From assembly GCA_944363525.1 (NCBI GenBank), contig CALVUF010000007.1:34176-98175 (forward strand): a DNA stretch of 64,000 bases. The letters run 5' to 3'. The notes under the pieces are model-generated. The model saw only the letters and a list, made by a program, of their open reading frames with translations, made no database searches and was not told where the DNA came from. The stretch comes from an uncultured Bacilli bacterium (lineage in GTDB: Bacteria > Bacillota_I > Bacilli_A > RFN20 > CAG-826). Of this stretch, positions 1 to 8,777 are shown piece by piece; the first letter of the stretch is position 1, and the number at the start of each line of letters is the position of its first letter. The translations under genes were made by a program, and so were the position numbers.

Positions 1-2
1 AT

Positions 3-758
3 GTCTCGATCACCGAAATGGGGTTAAAAGAACTGGAGCCCTATCGGGTTAAGCGGGCCATTATTTTGGCCGCTGGGTTTGGTTCTCGGATGGCCCCAGT
101 TACCTTGGACACGCCGAAACCTTTGGTTAAGGTTCATGGCAAGCGGATCATCGAGCCTCTGCTGGATGCTTTATACGCCAAGGGGATAACCGATATCGTC
201 TTGGTCCGGGGGTATAAGAAGGATCAGTTCGATTGCCTGAAGGAGAAGTATCCGACGATTACTTTCCTAGACAACACCGAATTCAACGTCACCAACAACA
301 TCTCCTCCTTGATGCGGTGCATCGATTATGTTGATCGGTGCTACATCCTGGAAGCTGACCTTTTGATCTCCAATCCTAATCTAATTCGAAAATACGAGTA
401 TGAGACCAGTTATATGGGGGCGAAGGTGGTCGAGACCGATGACTGGTGCTTCGACGTCAAGAAAGGGCGGATTGTCAATTACCGGATGGGTGGGGATGAT
501 TGCTATCAGGCCTATGGTATCTCCTTCTGGAATGAGGAGGATTCGGAAAAGCTCCGGATCTATATCCCGAAACTCTATTACTCCCATGCTGGCAAGGAGA
601 ACTTCTGGGATGGGTGCATCTTCCGGGCGTATAAGAATAAGTTCAAGATCGCCCTCCATAGCTGCACCAAATCCGATATCGTGGAGATCGATAATTTCAG
701 CGAATTGGTGGCCTTGGATGATTCTTATGCCAATTATCCGCGGCACGAGGAGTACTGA
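3..758 (+). CDS. licC: LicC-type CTP:phosphocholine cytidylyltransferase, 5' end cut by window
   Basis: Predicted to activate phosphocholine (or a related head group) to its CDP form for LicD enzymes that decorate cell-surface glycans. The nucleotidyltransferase signature is LAAGFGSRM followed by TPKPLVKVHGKRII, and the metal-binding stretch ILEADL lies mid-protein. The frame is open back to the first bases of the window. An ATG at 18 lies inside the segment ITEMGLKELEPYRVKRA, which in related proteins links an N-terminal winged-helix domain to the catalytic domain. The real start is therefore probably upstream of the window and the ATG at 18 internal. Two licD-like genes follow, which fits the role. 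The family is clear; the exact substrate is inferred from neighbours. Confidence 0.85.
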   Translation, partial: VSITEMGLKELEPYRVKRAIILAAGFGSRMAPVTLDTPKPLVKVHGKRIIEPLLDALYAKGITDIVLVRGYKKDQFDCLKEKYPTITFLDNTEFNVTNNISSLMRCIDYVDRCYILEADLLISNPNLIRKYEYETSYMGAKVVETDDWCFDVKKGRIVNYRMGGDDCYQAYGISFWNEEDSEKLRIYIPKLYYSHAGKENFWDGCIFRAYKNKFKIALHSCTKSDIVEIDNFSELVALDDSYANYPRHEEY

Positions 759-788
759 TAAGTTTACTAAACAAAAGGAGGGCGCATT

Positions 789-1670
789 GTGAAAGGTTCA
801 AAACAGGTTTTGTCGAATTCCGGGAAGGACTATTACCTCAGTGATGAGGAGATGGACAAGCTCCGAACCGTAGAACTGGAGATATTGGCGGATACCTATG
901 CCGCTTGCCGGAAAAGGAATATCCCTCTTTATTTAACCTATGGCACATTACTGGGGGCGGTACGCCACCATGGTTATATCCCTTGGGACGATGATGTCGA
1001 TATCGCCGCCCATTATTCTGATTTCCCCAAAATCATCGAAGCGGTCAAGGAAGAGTTTCCGGATAAATACGATTTTGCCGGCTTGCCCGTCAACTATAAG
1101 ACCAACGCTTTTTATGGCTTGAAGATCATGAAGAAAGGGACGGAAGCAATCGAAATGCCCTCAGAGAATTGCCCCCGTCCGTTAGGGATATTCATCGACA
1201 TCTTTGCCATCTTTAAGGTATCGGATAACCCGAAGAAGCGATTGAAAGATTTCAAACGATTTGATTTCTGGGTTCACGTTGGAGCTTTGGCTTTTGAATA
1301 CCGGCACAAGCCGAAGGTGGTGTTTGAACTGAGCCCCGAATCGAAGAAGTATTATCGGATGCGTCGCCTCTTCGGCTTTATCTGCAATCCCTTTTACGTT
1401 CATTCCCGGAAGGCATTATTAAAGCTATATACGAAATATGAGGATCAGGGCACAGGCTGCTATGCGGTTGATTATCTAGCGGGGATGAAGGGACAGACAA
1501 TCGGCGAGAAAGAAATAACGTCTATCTCCGAATACGAGTTTGCTGGCCACAAGTTCACCTCGTTTGAGAATTACGACTTCATCCTGAAGCTCTTATACGG
1601 CCCGACCTATATGGAACTGCCGCCGGTGGAGCAGCGGGAACGGCATATGATGATCAAAATTAAGGCTTAA
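789..1670 (+). CDS. licD: LicD family phosphotransferase
   Basis: Predicted to transfer a phosphocholine-like group from a CDP donor onto a teichoic acid or capsular sugar at the cytoplasmic face. The LicD hallmark is plain at about residues 50-75: YGTLLGAVRHHGYIPWDDD, followed by VDI. A second conserved patch (GIFIDIFAIF) lies near residue 135. The start is GTG with an AAGGAGG ribosome site about 7 nt upstream, 30 nt after the licC-like gene, so the two are probably co-transcribed. Length (293 aa) is normal for the family. Its last 11 bases overlap the end of the opposite-strand licD-like gene. Confidence 0.9.
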   Translation: MKGSKQVLSNSGKDYYLSDEEMDKLRTVELEILADTYAACRKRNIPLYLTYGTLLGAVRHHGYIPWDDDVDIAAHYSDFPKIIEAVKEEFPDKYDFAGLPVNYKTNAFYGLKIMKKGTEAIEMPSENCPRPLGIFIDIFAIFKVSDNPKKRLKDFKRFDFWVHVGALAFEYRHKPKVVFELSPESKKYYRMRRLFGFICNPFYVHSRKALLKLYTKYEDQGTGCYAVDYLAGMKGQTIGEKEITSISEYEFAGHKFTSFENYDFILKLLYGPTYMELPPVEQRERHMMIKIKA

Positions 1671-2526
1671 TCAAACGATCACCAAAGGATATTTCCGAGA
1701 CGTAGTGGTGGGGTATCCGTTCTTCTTCCGGCGGATATTCCATATAGTTGCCGTATAGATACTTCAGCGTGGCATCCGGATTAGCTGGAGCCTTGGCTTG
1801 CCGACCTTCGAATTCCACGATTGATTCCCCTTCGAATAGTTCAGCCGGAGCAATCTGGAATATGACATCGCTGGCGTTAACCCAGCCAGTGGATTCAAAG
1901 GCGTGTTTCTTTATCGATTTGTTTCTTATCGCCGTGGCTTTTTCCCGGGAGCACCAAAAGAAAGCCGCTCGAGATAAAAATCTAGCAATCTTGCCGATAA
2001 TCGGATGATTGGGTTTTATTCCGGGAACGGGAAGGAATTGCTTCGGCAAGCATTTGGCGTTCAGCATGTATAAATAAGCTTTTCTAGTTAGATATTTGAA
2101 CTTTTTGCTTGGGGAAGGGAAGCTGACGACGGGGAATATATCGATGAATATCCCTTTGGCCATGTCACAACGTTGTTTGACGTATTCTTCGTAGATAGTT
2201 CCGTCTTTCATCAGCTTCGCGAAGCTTTGCCAGCAACGGGAATCTTTTTCCCGGCAATCGAGGTGAAAACCGTTCTCGTCTTGGTATTCGCCGATGAACC
2301 GATAATAGTCCTCGGCCGGCATACAGACATCGAGGTCATCATCCCAAGGGATGAAACCTTTGTGTCGGACTGCGCCAAGCAATGTTCCCCATCCTAATTG
2401 GTATCGAAGATTATGTTTTTGACAAAAATCGACGAAATGGTCGAATATTTCTAATTGAATATCTTTCAGTTTTTCGCGTTGTTCTTCGGTTAGTTTCAAG
2501 CAGGGTTTGATTTGTATTTCACTCAT
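1660..2526 (-). CDS. licD: LicD family phosphotransferase (second copy)
   Basis: A paralogue of the neighbouring LicD protein, facing it. It carries GTLLGAVRHKGFIPWDDDLD near residues 47-67 and GIFIDIFPV near residue 125. It probably attaches a phospho-head-group to a different sugar of the same polymer. A GGAGGT ribosome site precedes the ATG. It lies downstream of the GT14-like gene on the same strand with a 40-bp gap, so they may form a short operon. Two LicD enzymes with different acceptor specificity are common in phosphocholine-decorated Gram-positives; specificity cannot be read here. Confidence 0.88.
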   Translation of the reverse strand: MSEIQIKPCLKLTEEQREKLKDIQLEIFDHFVDFCQKHNLRYQLGWGTLLGAVRHKGFIPWDDDLDVCMPAEDYYRFIGEYQDENGFHLDCREKDSRCWQSFAKLMKDGTIYEEYVKQRCDMAKGIFIDIFPVVSFPSPSKKFKYLTRKAYLYMLNAKCLPKQFLPVPGIKPNHPIIGKIARFLSRAAFFWCSREKATAIRNKSIKKHAFESTGWVNASDVIFQIAPAELFEGESIVEFEGRQAKAPANPDATLKYLYGNYMEYPPEEERIPHHYVSEISFGDRLIKP

Positions 2527-2566
2527 AGCAACCTCCGTTTGCCGTGCTTCGTTGTTGATGCGGGTA

Positions 2567-3445
2567 TCAAGGTTTCGTCGCCATTATTACCTTCTCTATG
2601 ATGTTTTGGTCTACGTCTATGTCAAATTTTCTGGCAATGAATTTACCGCAGCTCATCAATTCACCAAAATCGGTTTCCGTGAATACCTTAGGACTTGACG
2701 ATTTTTTTGGGGGGAAGACGGCATAGGTAATGCCTGGCAAAAATGAATCTTTAAATTTTGGGTTCGTCCAAAGCAAAGTTTGAAAGAAACACTCGTCTGG
2801 TACGAGCTTATTTTTGAAGAAATTCAAAAATTCCGGATGGCTATGCAAATAGTCCAATATGTAGGTCACCGCTTCACGATTATAGGCGAACCATTGATAA
2901 CCAAACCGGAACGCATGTTCCTTATAAAAACGCGAGATCAAGAACGGGAAAGTATGTTTTCGCCCCCCTGTTAGATATTTCCAAATATTCCTAAGAAAAT
3001 ACGCCGACCCTTTGCTGGCGCGCATGCATTGGAAATAGGGAACCTGATTTCGTTTGTTGAATAGCTTCGAACTCGGCATTAAGGTATTGAAGTTGGCGTT
3101 TCTATTTTCAGACAGCGTTTGATAAAGATCCGTTGATTTTTTGATCAGCAAGTCCTGGCCGCTGCAAAGCACATAAAAGAAGTAATTGCTTTTGGCTGAC
3201 GCTTTCAGAAGTTGTATTGTAGCGAGTACTAAGGTAATGTCGCCCCAGTTGGTCAAAATTCTTTGGCTGTCGGGCAAAATCACAACGTTCCTCTTATTGA
3301 GCAACTTAAGTTCGCCAGAAGAAAACTCAAATTTCTTGTCGAAGTGAATGTATATATCGAATAGGTCGTCTTGAAATTGATCGATGAATCTGCCTACTTG
3401 AAGAATACTTTTATGTGCAAGTATTAATATTGCAATCTTTTCCAT
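2567..3445 (-). CDS. Branch-type (GT14) beta-N-acetylglucosaminyl/xylosyltransferase-like protein
   Basis: Resembles the Core-2/I-Branching (GT14) family that adds a sugar to make branched glycans. The N-terminus IAILILAHKSILQVGRFI followed by IYIHFDKK is the typical start of bacterial members. The stretch YFFYVLCSGQDLLI matches the conserved SG-D region, and PDECFFQTLL is the late conserved motif. No signal peptide is seen, so a cytoplasmic or membrane-associated enzyme is likely. The DNA is clearly richer in A/T than the licC/licD genes beside it, as are the genes up to about 8.8 kb, suggesting a separately acquired serotype segment. A -10 hexamer lies 6 nt before the ATG with no Shine-Dalgarno site. 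Confidence 0.75.
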   Translation of the reverse strand: MEKIAILILAHKSILQVGRFIDQFQDDLFDIYIHFDKKFEFSSGELKLLNKRNVVILPDSQRILTNWGDITLVLATIQLLKASAKSNYFFYVLCSGQDLLIKKSTDLYQTLSENRNANFNTLMPSSKLFNKRNQVPYFQCMRASKGSAYFLRNIWKYLTGGRKHTFPFLISRFYKEHAFRFGYQWFAYNREAVTYILDYLHSHPEFLNFFKNKLVPDECFFQTLLWTNPKFKDSFLPGITYAVFPPKKSSSPKVFTETDFGELMSCGKFIARKFDIDVDQNIIEKVIMATKP

Positions 3446-3451
3446 TGACTA

Positions 3452-3457
3452 ATTGTA
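3452..3457 (-). promoter_or_regulatory. -10 element, leaderless start of GT14-like gene
   Basis: TACAAT on the minus strand ends exactly 6 nt before the ATG at 3445, and there is no ribosome site. Transcription would begin at or next to the start codon. Confidence 0.6.
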
Positions 3458-3539
3458 AATATGACACTCTCTAAATTCAACATGCCGATGAATATTGATT
3501 TTTCCTAGAATTATGACTTTTGGATATGGGGAATGTTAT

Positions 3540-3545
3540 GATAAT
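3540..3545 (+). promoter_or_regulatory. -10 element, leaderless start of GT2 gene
   Basis: GATAAT ends 6 nt before the ATG at 3552. It sets the start codon for the glycosyltransferase gene and makes the upstream TTG and ATG candidates at 3495 and 3513 unlikely. Confidence 0.6.
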
Positions 3546-3551
3546 AAAGCT

Positions 3552-4394
3552 ATGAATTATTCTGTGCTTATGTCAGTCTATTCGAAAGAAAACCCTGGCT
3601 TTTTGAAAACCGCTTTGAATAGCATTTTAAATCAGACTTTGTCGACAAACGATTTTGTCATTGTTCGCGATGGTTCCTTGCCCGATTCCCTAAACGAAGT
3701 TTTGAACGAGGCAGTTAAAAAATATCCCGAGATTGTCCATGTTTATGGATACGAGAAAAATGAGGGCCTCGGGTATGCGTTGAATTTTGGATTGCCTTAT
3801 TGCCGAAACGATATTGTGTTAAGGATGGACTCCGATGATTTCTCGTTTCCGAATCGAGCCGAAATCCAGGTCGAAAAATTCGTTGAAGATGGGGTGGATT
3901 TGTCATCTTCTCAGATTTTATTGTTCGACTCGGATCCATATAAAAGTATTGGTGAACGGGTTGTGCCTTTGACTGCCGAAGAAATCAAACGTTTTTCTCA
4001 GTCCCGTTCGCCTTTCAATCATCCTTCGGTCATTTTCAGCAAAGCAAAAGTCATGGAAGCTGGTGGCTATAAACCACTCCTATATAAGGAAGATTATTTT
4101 CTGTGGATTAGGATGATTCAGAAAGGGTGCAAGGTGAATAACATCCCAGACCCCGTTGTAGCGATGAGAATTAATCCAGAAACTTTCTTCAAACGTAAGA
4201 ACAAAAGTGTTTATCAGAGCGGCAAATGGCTGAATCGTTATATGCTTAAAACCAAATACATAGGGCGTATAAGATATATAAAGAACGGCATGATTAATTT
4301 TATGCGATATCACCTACCAAATTGGCTTGTCTCGAAAATTACTAAAAGATATTGGAGCGGAAGCAAGGATCAATCGGATCCCAATCCCCAGTAA
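3552..4394 (+). CDS. GT2 family glycosyltransferase
   Basis: Predicted GT-A fold sugar transferase working on the growing surface polysaccharide. The N-terminus YSVLMSVYSKENPGFLKTAL and the stretch LRMDSDDFSFPNR contain the nucleotide-binding region and the DXD motif (DSDD, about residue 95). KEDYFLWIRMI near residue 182 matches the ED acceptor-side motif of the family. About 280 aa with a basic C-terminus (KITKRYW), suggesting peripheral membrane binding. The frame is open upstream to a TTG at 3495, but the ATG at 3552 begins the conserved domain and has a -10 hexamer 6 nt upstream. The DNA is A/T-rich like its neighbours. Confidence 0.85.
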   Translation: MNYSVLMSVYSKENPGFLKTALNSILNQTLSTNDFVIVRDGSLPDSLNEVLNEAVKKYPEIVHVYGYEKNEGLGYALNFGLPYCRNDIVLRMDSDDFSFPNRAEIQVEKFVEDGVDLSSSQILLFDSDPYKSIGERVVPLTAEEIKRFSQSRSPFNHPSVIFSKAKVMEAGGYKPLLYKEDYFLWIRMIQKGCKVNNIPDPVVAMRINPETFFKRKNKSVYQSGKWLNRYMLKTKYIGRIRYIKNGMINFMRYHLPNWLVSKITKRYWSGSKDQSDPNPQ

Positions 4395-4507
4395 TCGAGT
4401 CTTTATCAACCTTCGGAGGTAATGGCGGATCATCCCTACGTGCTTTGCAAACTTCGACTCTTCCCGAAACCCGCCATCGAACCTGGGGGAAGCGATTTGC
4501 TGTCAAA

Positions 4508-5803
4508 CTACTTTGGCAACGTTTGAACGTCATCCGCCGCATTTAATTCTTTTTGGTTATTAACTTTGATTGAAGTGAGTAGATTCAGGAATTTTTGCGA
4601 TTGCTCGTCTATGGAGAAGCATGTTTTAGCGGTTTCGAATTGACGTTGATACACTTTCGGGTCTTCTTTGCCGTTAAGTATATTGCTTATAAGTTTTTCC
4701 AGGTCCTCTTTCGAATCAGCAATGTAGCAAGACGACGTTTCCTCAAAAAATGAAATGCATCCGGAGTTCTTATTTCCATAGGCTATGACTGGTTTTCCGA
4801 ATGCCAGCGAATCCCCAACTTTAGTTGATAAAGAGTATTCGGTATAGGGGAGATATTTATCGCTTAAGCTTTCTACGATCAATAGCGCACCGGCTTGTTC
4901 CATTGTTTTTAATACTTTCGCATAAGGAATAGCGGGGTGGAGACACAAGTTTCCAGTTTGGTCTTCTTTGCTAATATCTTTTGAATAAATATGGACTTTT
5001 ATAGGACTGTTTAGATTTCCCAGGATATTGGCAACGTCTTTAAGTGAATCCAGTCTTCCGGCTTCAAGGTTTCCAAAGAAATACCAATCTTTAGTTAAAT
5101 CAATGCCTTGGCACGGCTTTGGCTTGATGTCAGAGGATATGTATATAACGGTACTGGGGCATTGGTATTTCTCTTGATACTTCATTTGTATCTTATTCGA
5201 TTCAAAGATAAGGATTGGGTTGGTGTCCATGAACTTATCAACCGTTTGAAGATACTTTTTCATATAGAGTCTATTAAGCCATTGCCCTTTATGGTGCTCG
5301 CTGAAAACGTAGTCATCGTATACACAGCCGATTAGGGGAATCTGGTACTTTCTGGAGAAATGCAAAGCTATATCAAAAACAAAGAAATCAGGCGAAAAAA
5401 CCATAAAAACATAGTCTGGTTTTAAATCATCCACAAACTTTTCCAATTCTGGCGTATCCCAATACTTTTTGCGCCAAATCAATTTTCTAAGAAATCTATA
5501 TAATGGTGTTTTATGTTTTGGCCTGTATGTATTTATTGAGTTTTCGGCGCTGTCCGGCAAATCCTCCCATTTGAATGTTTGCCCGGTTTTAATGCTTCTC
5601 TTGAATCTTTTCTTCACCAACCGGAAATCCGTGATTTGGAACAGGGTTGCGCAGTTTCCTTTTGAAGGGGTTCTGGCGTCTGAAAAGATCTGCGCCAAAT
5701 TCTCCTTGTCAAATTGATGGAAATACGAATCCATGGAACGAGATTGCTCGTTCTTGTTGTATGGCTGTGGGGCGACGATGAGTATTTTGGGCTTATTTTG
5801 CAT
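4508..5803 (-). CDS. GT4-like glycosyltransferase
   Basis: A 431-residue protein with a glycosyltransferase GT-B layout. The N-terminus KILIVAPQPYNKNEQSRSMDSY is a typical first Rossmann strand. The C-terminal half has IAYGNKNSGCISFFEE after FGKPV, the donor-sugar-binding region of GT4-like enzymes. No membrane segments are evident. It is transcribed away from the following polymerase pair, across a 53-bp intergenic region with an 8-bp inverted repeat (TTTTATTA/TAATAAAA, 5838-5856). Which sugar it adds cannot be told. The family assignment is moderately sure because the classical EX7E motif is weak. Confidence 0.7.
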   Translation of the reverse strand: MQNKPKILIVAPQPYNKNEQSRSMDSYFHQFDKENLAQIFSDARTPSKGNCATLFQITDFRLVKKRFKRSIKTGQTFKWEDLPDSAENSINTYRPKHKTPLYRFLRKLIWRKKYWDTPELEKFVDDLKPDYVFMVFSPDFFVFDIALHFSRKYQIPLIGCVYDDYVFSEHHKGQWLNRLYMKKYLQTVDKFMDTNPILIFESNKIQMKYQEKYQCPSTVIYISSDIKPKPCQGIDLTKDWYFFGNLEAGRLDSLKDVANILGNLNSPIKVHIYSKDISKEDQTGNLCLHPAIPYAKVLKTMEQAGALLIVESLSDKYLPYTEYSLSTKVGDSLAFGKPVIAYGNKNSGCISFFEETSSCYIADSKEDLEKLISNILNGKEDPKVYQRQFETAKTCFSIDEQSQKFLNLLTSIKVNNQKELNAADDVQTLPK

Positions 5804-5837
5804 TTTCTTTCTTTGATTTTGACTTTTGGTGACTTGC

Positions 5838-5856
5838 TTTTATTAGTATAATAAAA
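5838..5856. promoter_or_regulatory. Divergent promoter with inverted repeat; leaderless start for 5860 gene
   Basis: TTTTATTA and TAATAAAA flank a 3-nt centre and enclose TATAAT (5847-5852). The hexamer ends 7 nt before the second of two tandem ATGs (5857 and 5860), so the mRNA probably starts at or next to that ATG. The symmetry lets the minus strand be read as TATACT, so the opposite gene may use the same element. Confidence 0.5.
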
Positions 5857-6387
5857 ATGATGGTTTTACGAGACAAAATTCAAGGATTAAGGAATAAACC
5901 TGTAAGTTTGTCAAAACTTGCAGGAAAAGGAATTAAGCGTTTTTCGACGGTGCTTGCTGTGCTTTGCGTTGCGATCCTTGTTGTTTCTTTTGCAACGATG
6001 TTTAATTCGGTTGATGTTAGTTTTGGCAACGTTGGCATTGTTGGCACTTATGTCGCTTATATTAACGATGAGCGCTATCGTTCCGTTTCTTTCCATTCCA
6101 ACAATGTTTGCTATATAACTAACTACGCCGATATGGACGGGAATGTTTTTCCGGAGCCAACGACTGTTGGGCGGAGATGGAGACTTGCGTATGAGTCCAA
6201 GTTCTTCTCCTACCAATCAGATTTTTACGTTACTTCGCCTTTTGTTGTTGCGTTAAATACTTTGGATGCTCCGGACGGCAGCGCAAGCATTGAGACCTTT
6301 TTCTTTATAAAGGACACCCCTTCATTGTACTCGCGCCCAACCGACTACGACCGTCCAGAAAAACAATTTAGGTACGCTAAGCAATGA
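5857..6387 (+). CDS. Single-pass membrane protein, unknown function
   Basis: I do not recognise a family. The protein has a basic N-terminus, one strong membrane segment (about residues 31-50, VLAVLCVAILVVSFATMF) and a roughly 125-residue soluble part that is probably outside the cell. The soluble part is rich in aromatic residues and ends RYAKQ. The start could be the second Met (5860), given the promoter position. Its stop overlaps the next ATG by 4 bases (ATGA), so it is translationally coupled to the Wzy-like polymerase. An accessory role in polymer assembly is inferred only from that coupling. Confidence 0.6.
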   Translation: MMVLRDKIQGLRNKPVSLSKLAGKGIKRFSTVLAVLCVAILVVSFATMFNSVDVSFGNVGIVGTYVAYINDERYRSVSFHSNNVCYITNYADMDGNVFPEPTTVGRRWRLAYESKFFSYQSDFYVTSPFVVALNTLDAPDGSASIETFFFIKDTPSLYSRPTDYDRPEKQFRYAKQ

Positions 6388-7625
6388 CCATTTTGAAAAA
6401 AATAAATAAGGTTTCTGTAAGTTGTGCTCTTTATTATTTAGGAATTTTTGTTATTGGCCTGGGGTGTACAAACCTCTTTTCACTCCAAGGCTACTTGCTT
6501 CTAGTCGGGACTGTTATAGTGGCCGCTTCTGCTATTTTGGATGGCGGTTTGCAATTTAACCGAAAATATATCGTACTCGTTTTATTTTGCATTTCCTTTT
6601 TCGCATTCAGTTTTATTTCTGGCGAAGACCGAACGGTTAGAAACCTTCTCTACAACTTTTGTTACTATGTCTTTATGCCGGTTGTTTTATCTGCTGTCTT
6701 TTTTCAAAGATCGCACGATAGAAACGCAAAAAAGGCGACAATTTGGTCGATAGCTAGTGGCTTCGCTATTGGAGGTTGGCTTTTAATCGTTTCTACTTAT
6801 TTATATGCTGGGAATGATTTTGACAGCGTTATCGTAAGTTTTTGGGATAATCACAGTATTTCAAGGACCGGTATTCAATTATATTTTGTTCCTCTGTTCG
6901 CTTTGTCGTTTTCTTGGTTCTTGAATGTCAAGCGTTGTAATGGCCTACGATACTGGTTCGTTTTTGTTGCACTTATGCTATATGATGCATTTGTATTTTA
7001 TTATTCGCTTGAAATCGGTAATCGTGCGATTTTTGTGTCGATCGCTGCCGTAATTGTTTTCTTTTTCCTGCTATTGGTTTCAAAGCTCCGCAGCAACAAA
7101 ATTAAACTTGCCATTATTGTTATTTGCATTTTGATGATCCTCTTGATTGTCGGAATGACGCTAGGCATTTTGCCGATGCCTGATTTTTTAGCGAATATAC
7201 CTGTGATAAAAAGATTTTTGGCAGGGGGATCTAATAGTCAACGGGTCAAGCTATATATGCAGTTCTTTGCCAATTTTTGGAGGTATCCTTTTGGCGGAAC
7301 ATATCATGTGATTGAAGACAGATATGTTCATAATTTTATTTTGGACATATATACTTTCGGTGGCATTATACCTTTCGCCTTGTTTCTTATTCTGCTTGTT
7401 TGGTATCTGTGTGGGCTTAAGTCCGCTGAAGCAAAATACACACTAGGTTATGACGGGCTTTTCCTATTTGTTGGCATTTTTACTATCGGCATGTTTGAGC
7501 CGCTTTTTGAAGCTAATGCATTTTACATTCCTATAGTTTGTTTGTTGTTTGAAGACATTTTTGCTCTCACCAAAGAACCCGTGAGTGTTCGTTCTATAAA
7601 AATCAAACGAAGCTATCGAATATAA
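6384..7625 (+). CDS. wzy: Wzy-like O-antigen/capsule polymerase
   Basis: A 413-residue polytopic membrane protein with about ten hydrophobic helices and a larger loop near residues 275-320 (KRFLAGGSNSQRVKLYMQFF, then YHVIEDRYVHNFILDIYTFGG). The H-N pair in the large loop and the total length suit the O-antigen ligase/polymerase superfamily, which joins repeat units on undecaprenyl carriers outside the membrane. The assignment is by topology and position between glycosyltransferases; sequence identity in this family is always low. It is strongly A/T-rich relative to the flanking core genes, as polymerase genes commonly are, suggesting exchange between strains. Confidence 0.7.
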   Translation: MTILKKINKVSVSCALYYLGIFVIGLGCTNLFSLQGYLLLVGTVIVAASAILDGGLQFNRKYIVLVLFCISFFAFSFISGEDRTVRNLLYNFCYYVFMPVVLSAVFFQRSHDRNAKKATIWSIASGFAIGGWLLIVSTYLYAGNDFDSVIVSFWDNHSISRTGIQLYFVPLFALSFSWFLNVKRCNGLRYWFVFVALMLYDAFVFYYSLEIGNRAIFVSIAAVIVFFFLLLVSKLRSNKIKLAIIVICILMILLIVGMTLGILPMPDFLANIPVIKRFLAGGSNSQRVKLYMQFFANFWRYPFGGTYHVIEDRYVHNFILDIYTFGGIIPFALFLILLVWYLCGLKSAEAKYTLGYDGLFLFVGIFTIGMFEPLFEANAFYIPIVCLLFEDIFALTKEPVSVRSIKIKRSYRI

Positions 7626-7643
7626 TTTAATTGGAGAAATTTA

Positions 7644-8777
7644 ATGCTTGTAATCTTGGTGACGAACAGCGTTCTTATTCATCAGTATTTTCTTTGCAAA
7701 GCCCTTGCAGAAGAACCAGACATTGATTTTAAATTGATTGTTTCAGAGCCTCCAGCCAATTTGAATAATCAAAAGGCCAGACTTTTTGGTAATTCCTTGA
7801 ATTTTAATTTTGATATTATTCGTTCGTATGATAGCAATGTCGAAAGAACTCGTGCGATAGAACTTATAAAGCAAGCCGATATATGTATCGTCGGCGCCGA
7901 AGATCACTCGTTGCTAAAGGGCGTTAAGCGCCCCTTTTTCCGTTATAGCGAACACTTCAATAAAAAGAACCACTGGTACTTGCATCCTAAAACATTTTTA
8001 AGGTCCCCTAAGATTTATTGCAGATACCATAACGAGCAACAAGGCTCATATCTTCTATGCGCTTCCTACTACGCTAAACGTGATTTTAATTTGTGCGGTC
8101 TTTACCGTAATCATTGCCTTAAGTTTGGGTATTTTCCCCAAGGGAATATCGGGAATCATTTGCCTAGCAAAAAGTTCCCGATCAACAAACTGGACGAGCT
8201 TAAGATTGTCTTTGTGGGCCGGTCAATCAATTGGAAACATCCAGATATTTCTTTTTATGCTTTAAGGAAGTTACGGTCACAAGGCGTTAATTGCACTTTG
8301 ACTTTTGTGTCGCTTCCATCGAAACTTCGGGAACGGATTTTCAATAAGTATAAGCAGGAAATAGATGATGGATTGGTTAAGATATATGACGAACTTCCAC
8401 CCAAAGACATTATGTCTATTTTCGCCGAGTCTCATCTGTTTATCTTCTCCAGTGATCAAGGCGAAGGATTTGGCGCCACGCTTTATGAGGCCATGACATC
8501 TAAGGTTGCCGTTATTGCCAACGCTAAAGCTGGCGCCACTAACCTTTTGGTAAAAGATGGAGAGAATGGCTTTGTTTATAAAACCAAGAGGCAGCTAGAC
8601 AGGATTTTGGATAATATTGCCAAGAATCCTTCAATGTTAGAGAAAGTGGCCAGTGGGGCAAAGAAGTTCACCGAAGAGAAATATAACGCCAAGGTTGCGG
8701 CTCATAATTTAGTTGAGTTCGTCAAGTCGGGGTATACCAAATCCTTCCCCGATGACGAACCGATTTCGAAACTTTGA
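7644..8777 (+). CDS. GT4 family glycosyltransferase
   Basis: GT-B fold enzyme predicted to transfer a sugar from a nucleotide donor to the lipid-linked repeat unit. The C-terminal domain shows the GT4 signature DQGEGFGATLYEAM (about residues 271-284) followed by a glycine-rich donor site and GENGFVYKT. The region KIVFVGRSINWKHPD is the usual inter-domain strand. A GGAG ribosome site lies 8 nt before the ATG. It follows the polymerase by 18 bp and overlaps the next glycosyltransferase by 4 bases, so all are in one operon. Confidence 0.88.
   Translation: MLVILVTNSVLIHQYFLCKALAEEPDIDFKLIVSEPPANLNNQKARLFGNSLNFNFDIIRSYDSNVERTRAIELIKQADICIVGAEDHSLLKGVKRPFFRYSEHFNKKNHWYLHPKTFLRSPKIYCRYHNEQQGSYLLCASYYAKRDFNLCGLYRNHCLKFGYFPQGNIGNHLPSKKFPINKLDELKIVFVGRSINWKHPDISFYALRKLRSQGVNCTLTFVSLPSKLRERIFNKYKQEIDDGLVKIYDELPPKDIMSIFAESHLFIFSSDQGEGFGATLYEAMTSKVAVIANAKAGATNLLVKDGENGFVYKTKRQLDRILDNIAKNPSMLEKVASGAKKFTEEKYNAKVAAHNLVEFVKSGYTKSFPDDEPISKL

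Noticed and set aside
400..792. 130-codon open frame on the plus strand inside licC
   Set aside because: Out-of-frame shadow of a clearly coding region; Arg/Ser/Pro-rich composition typical of shadows.
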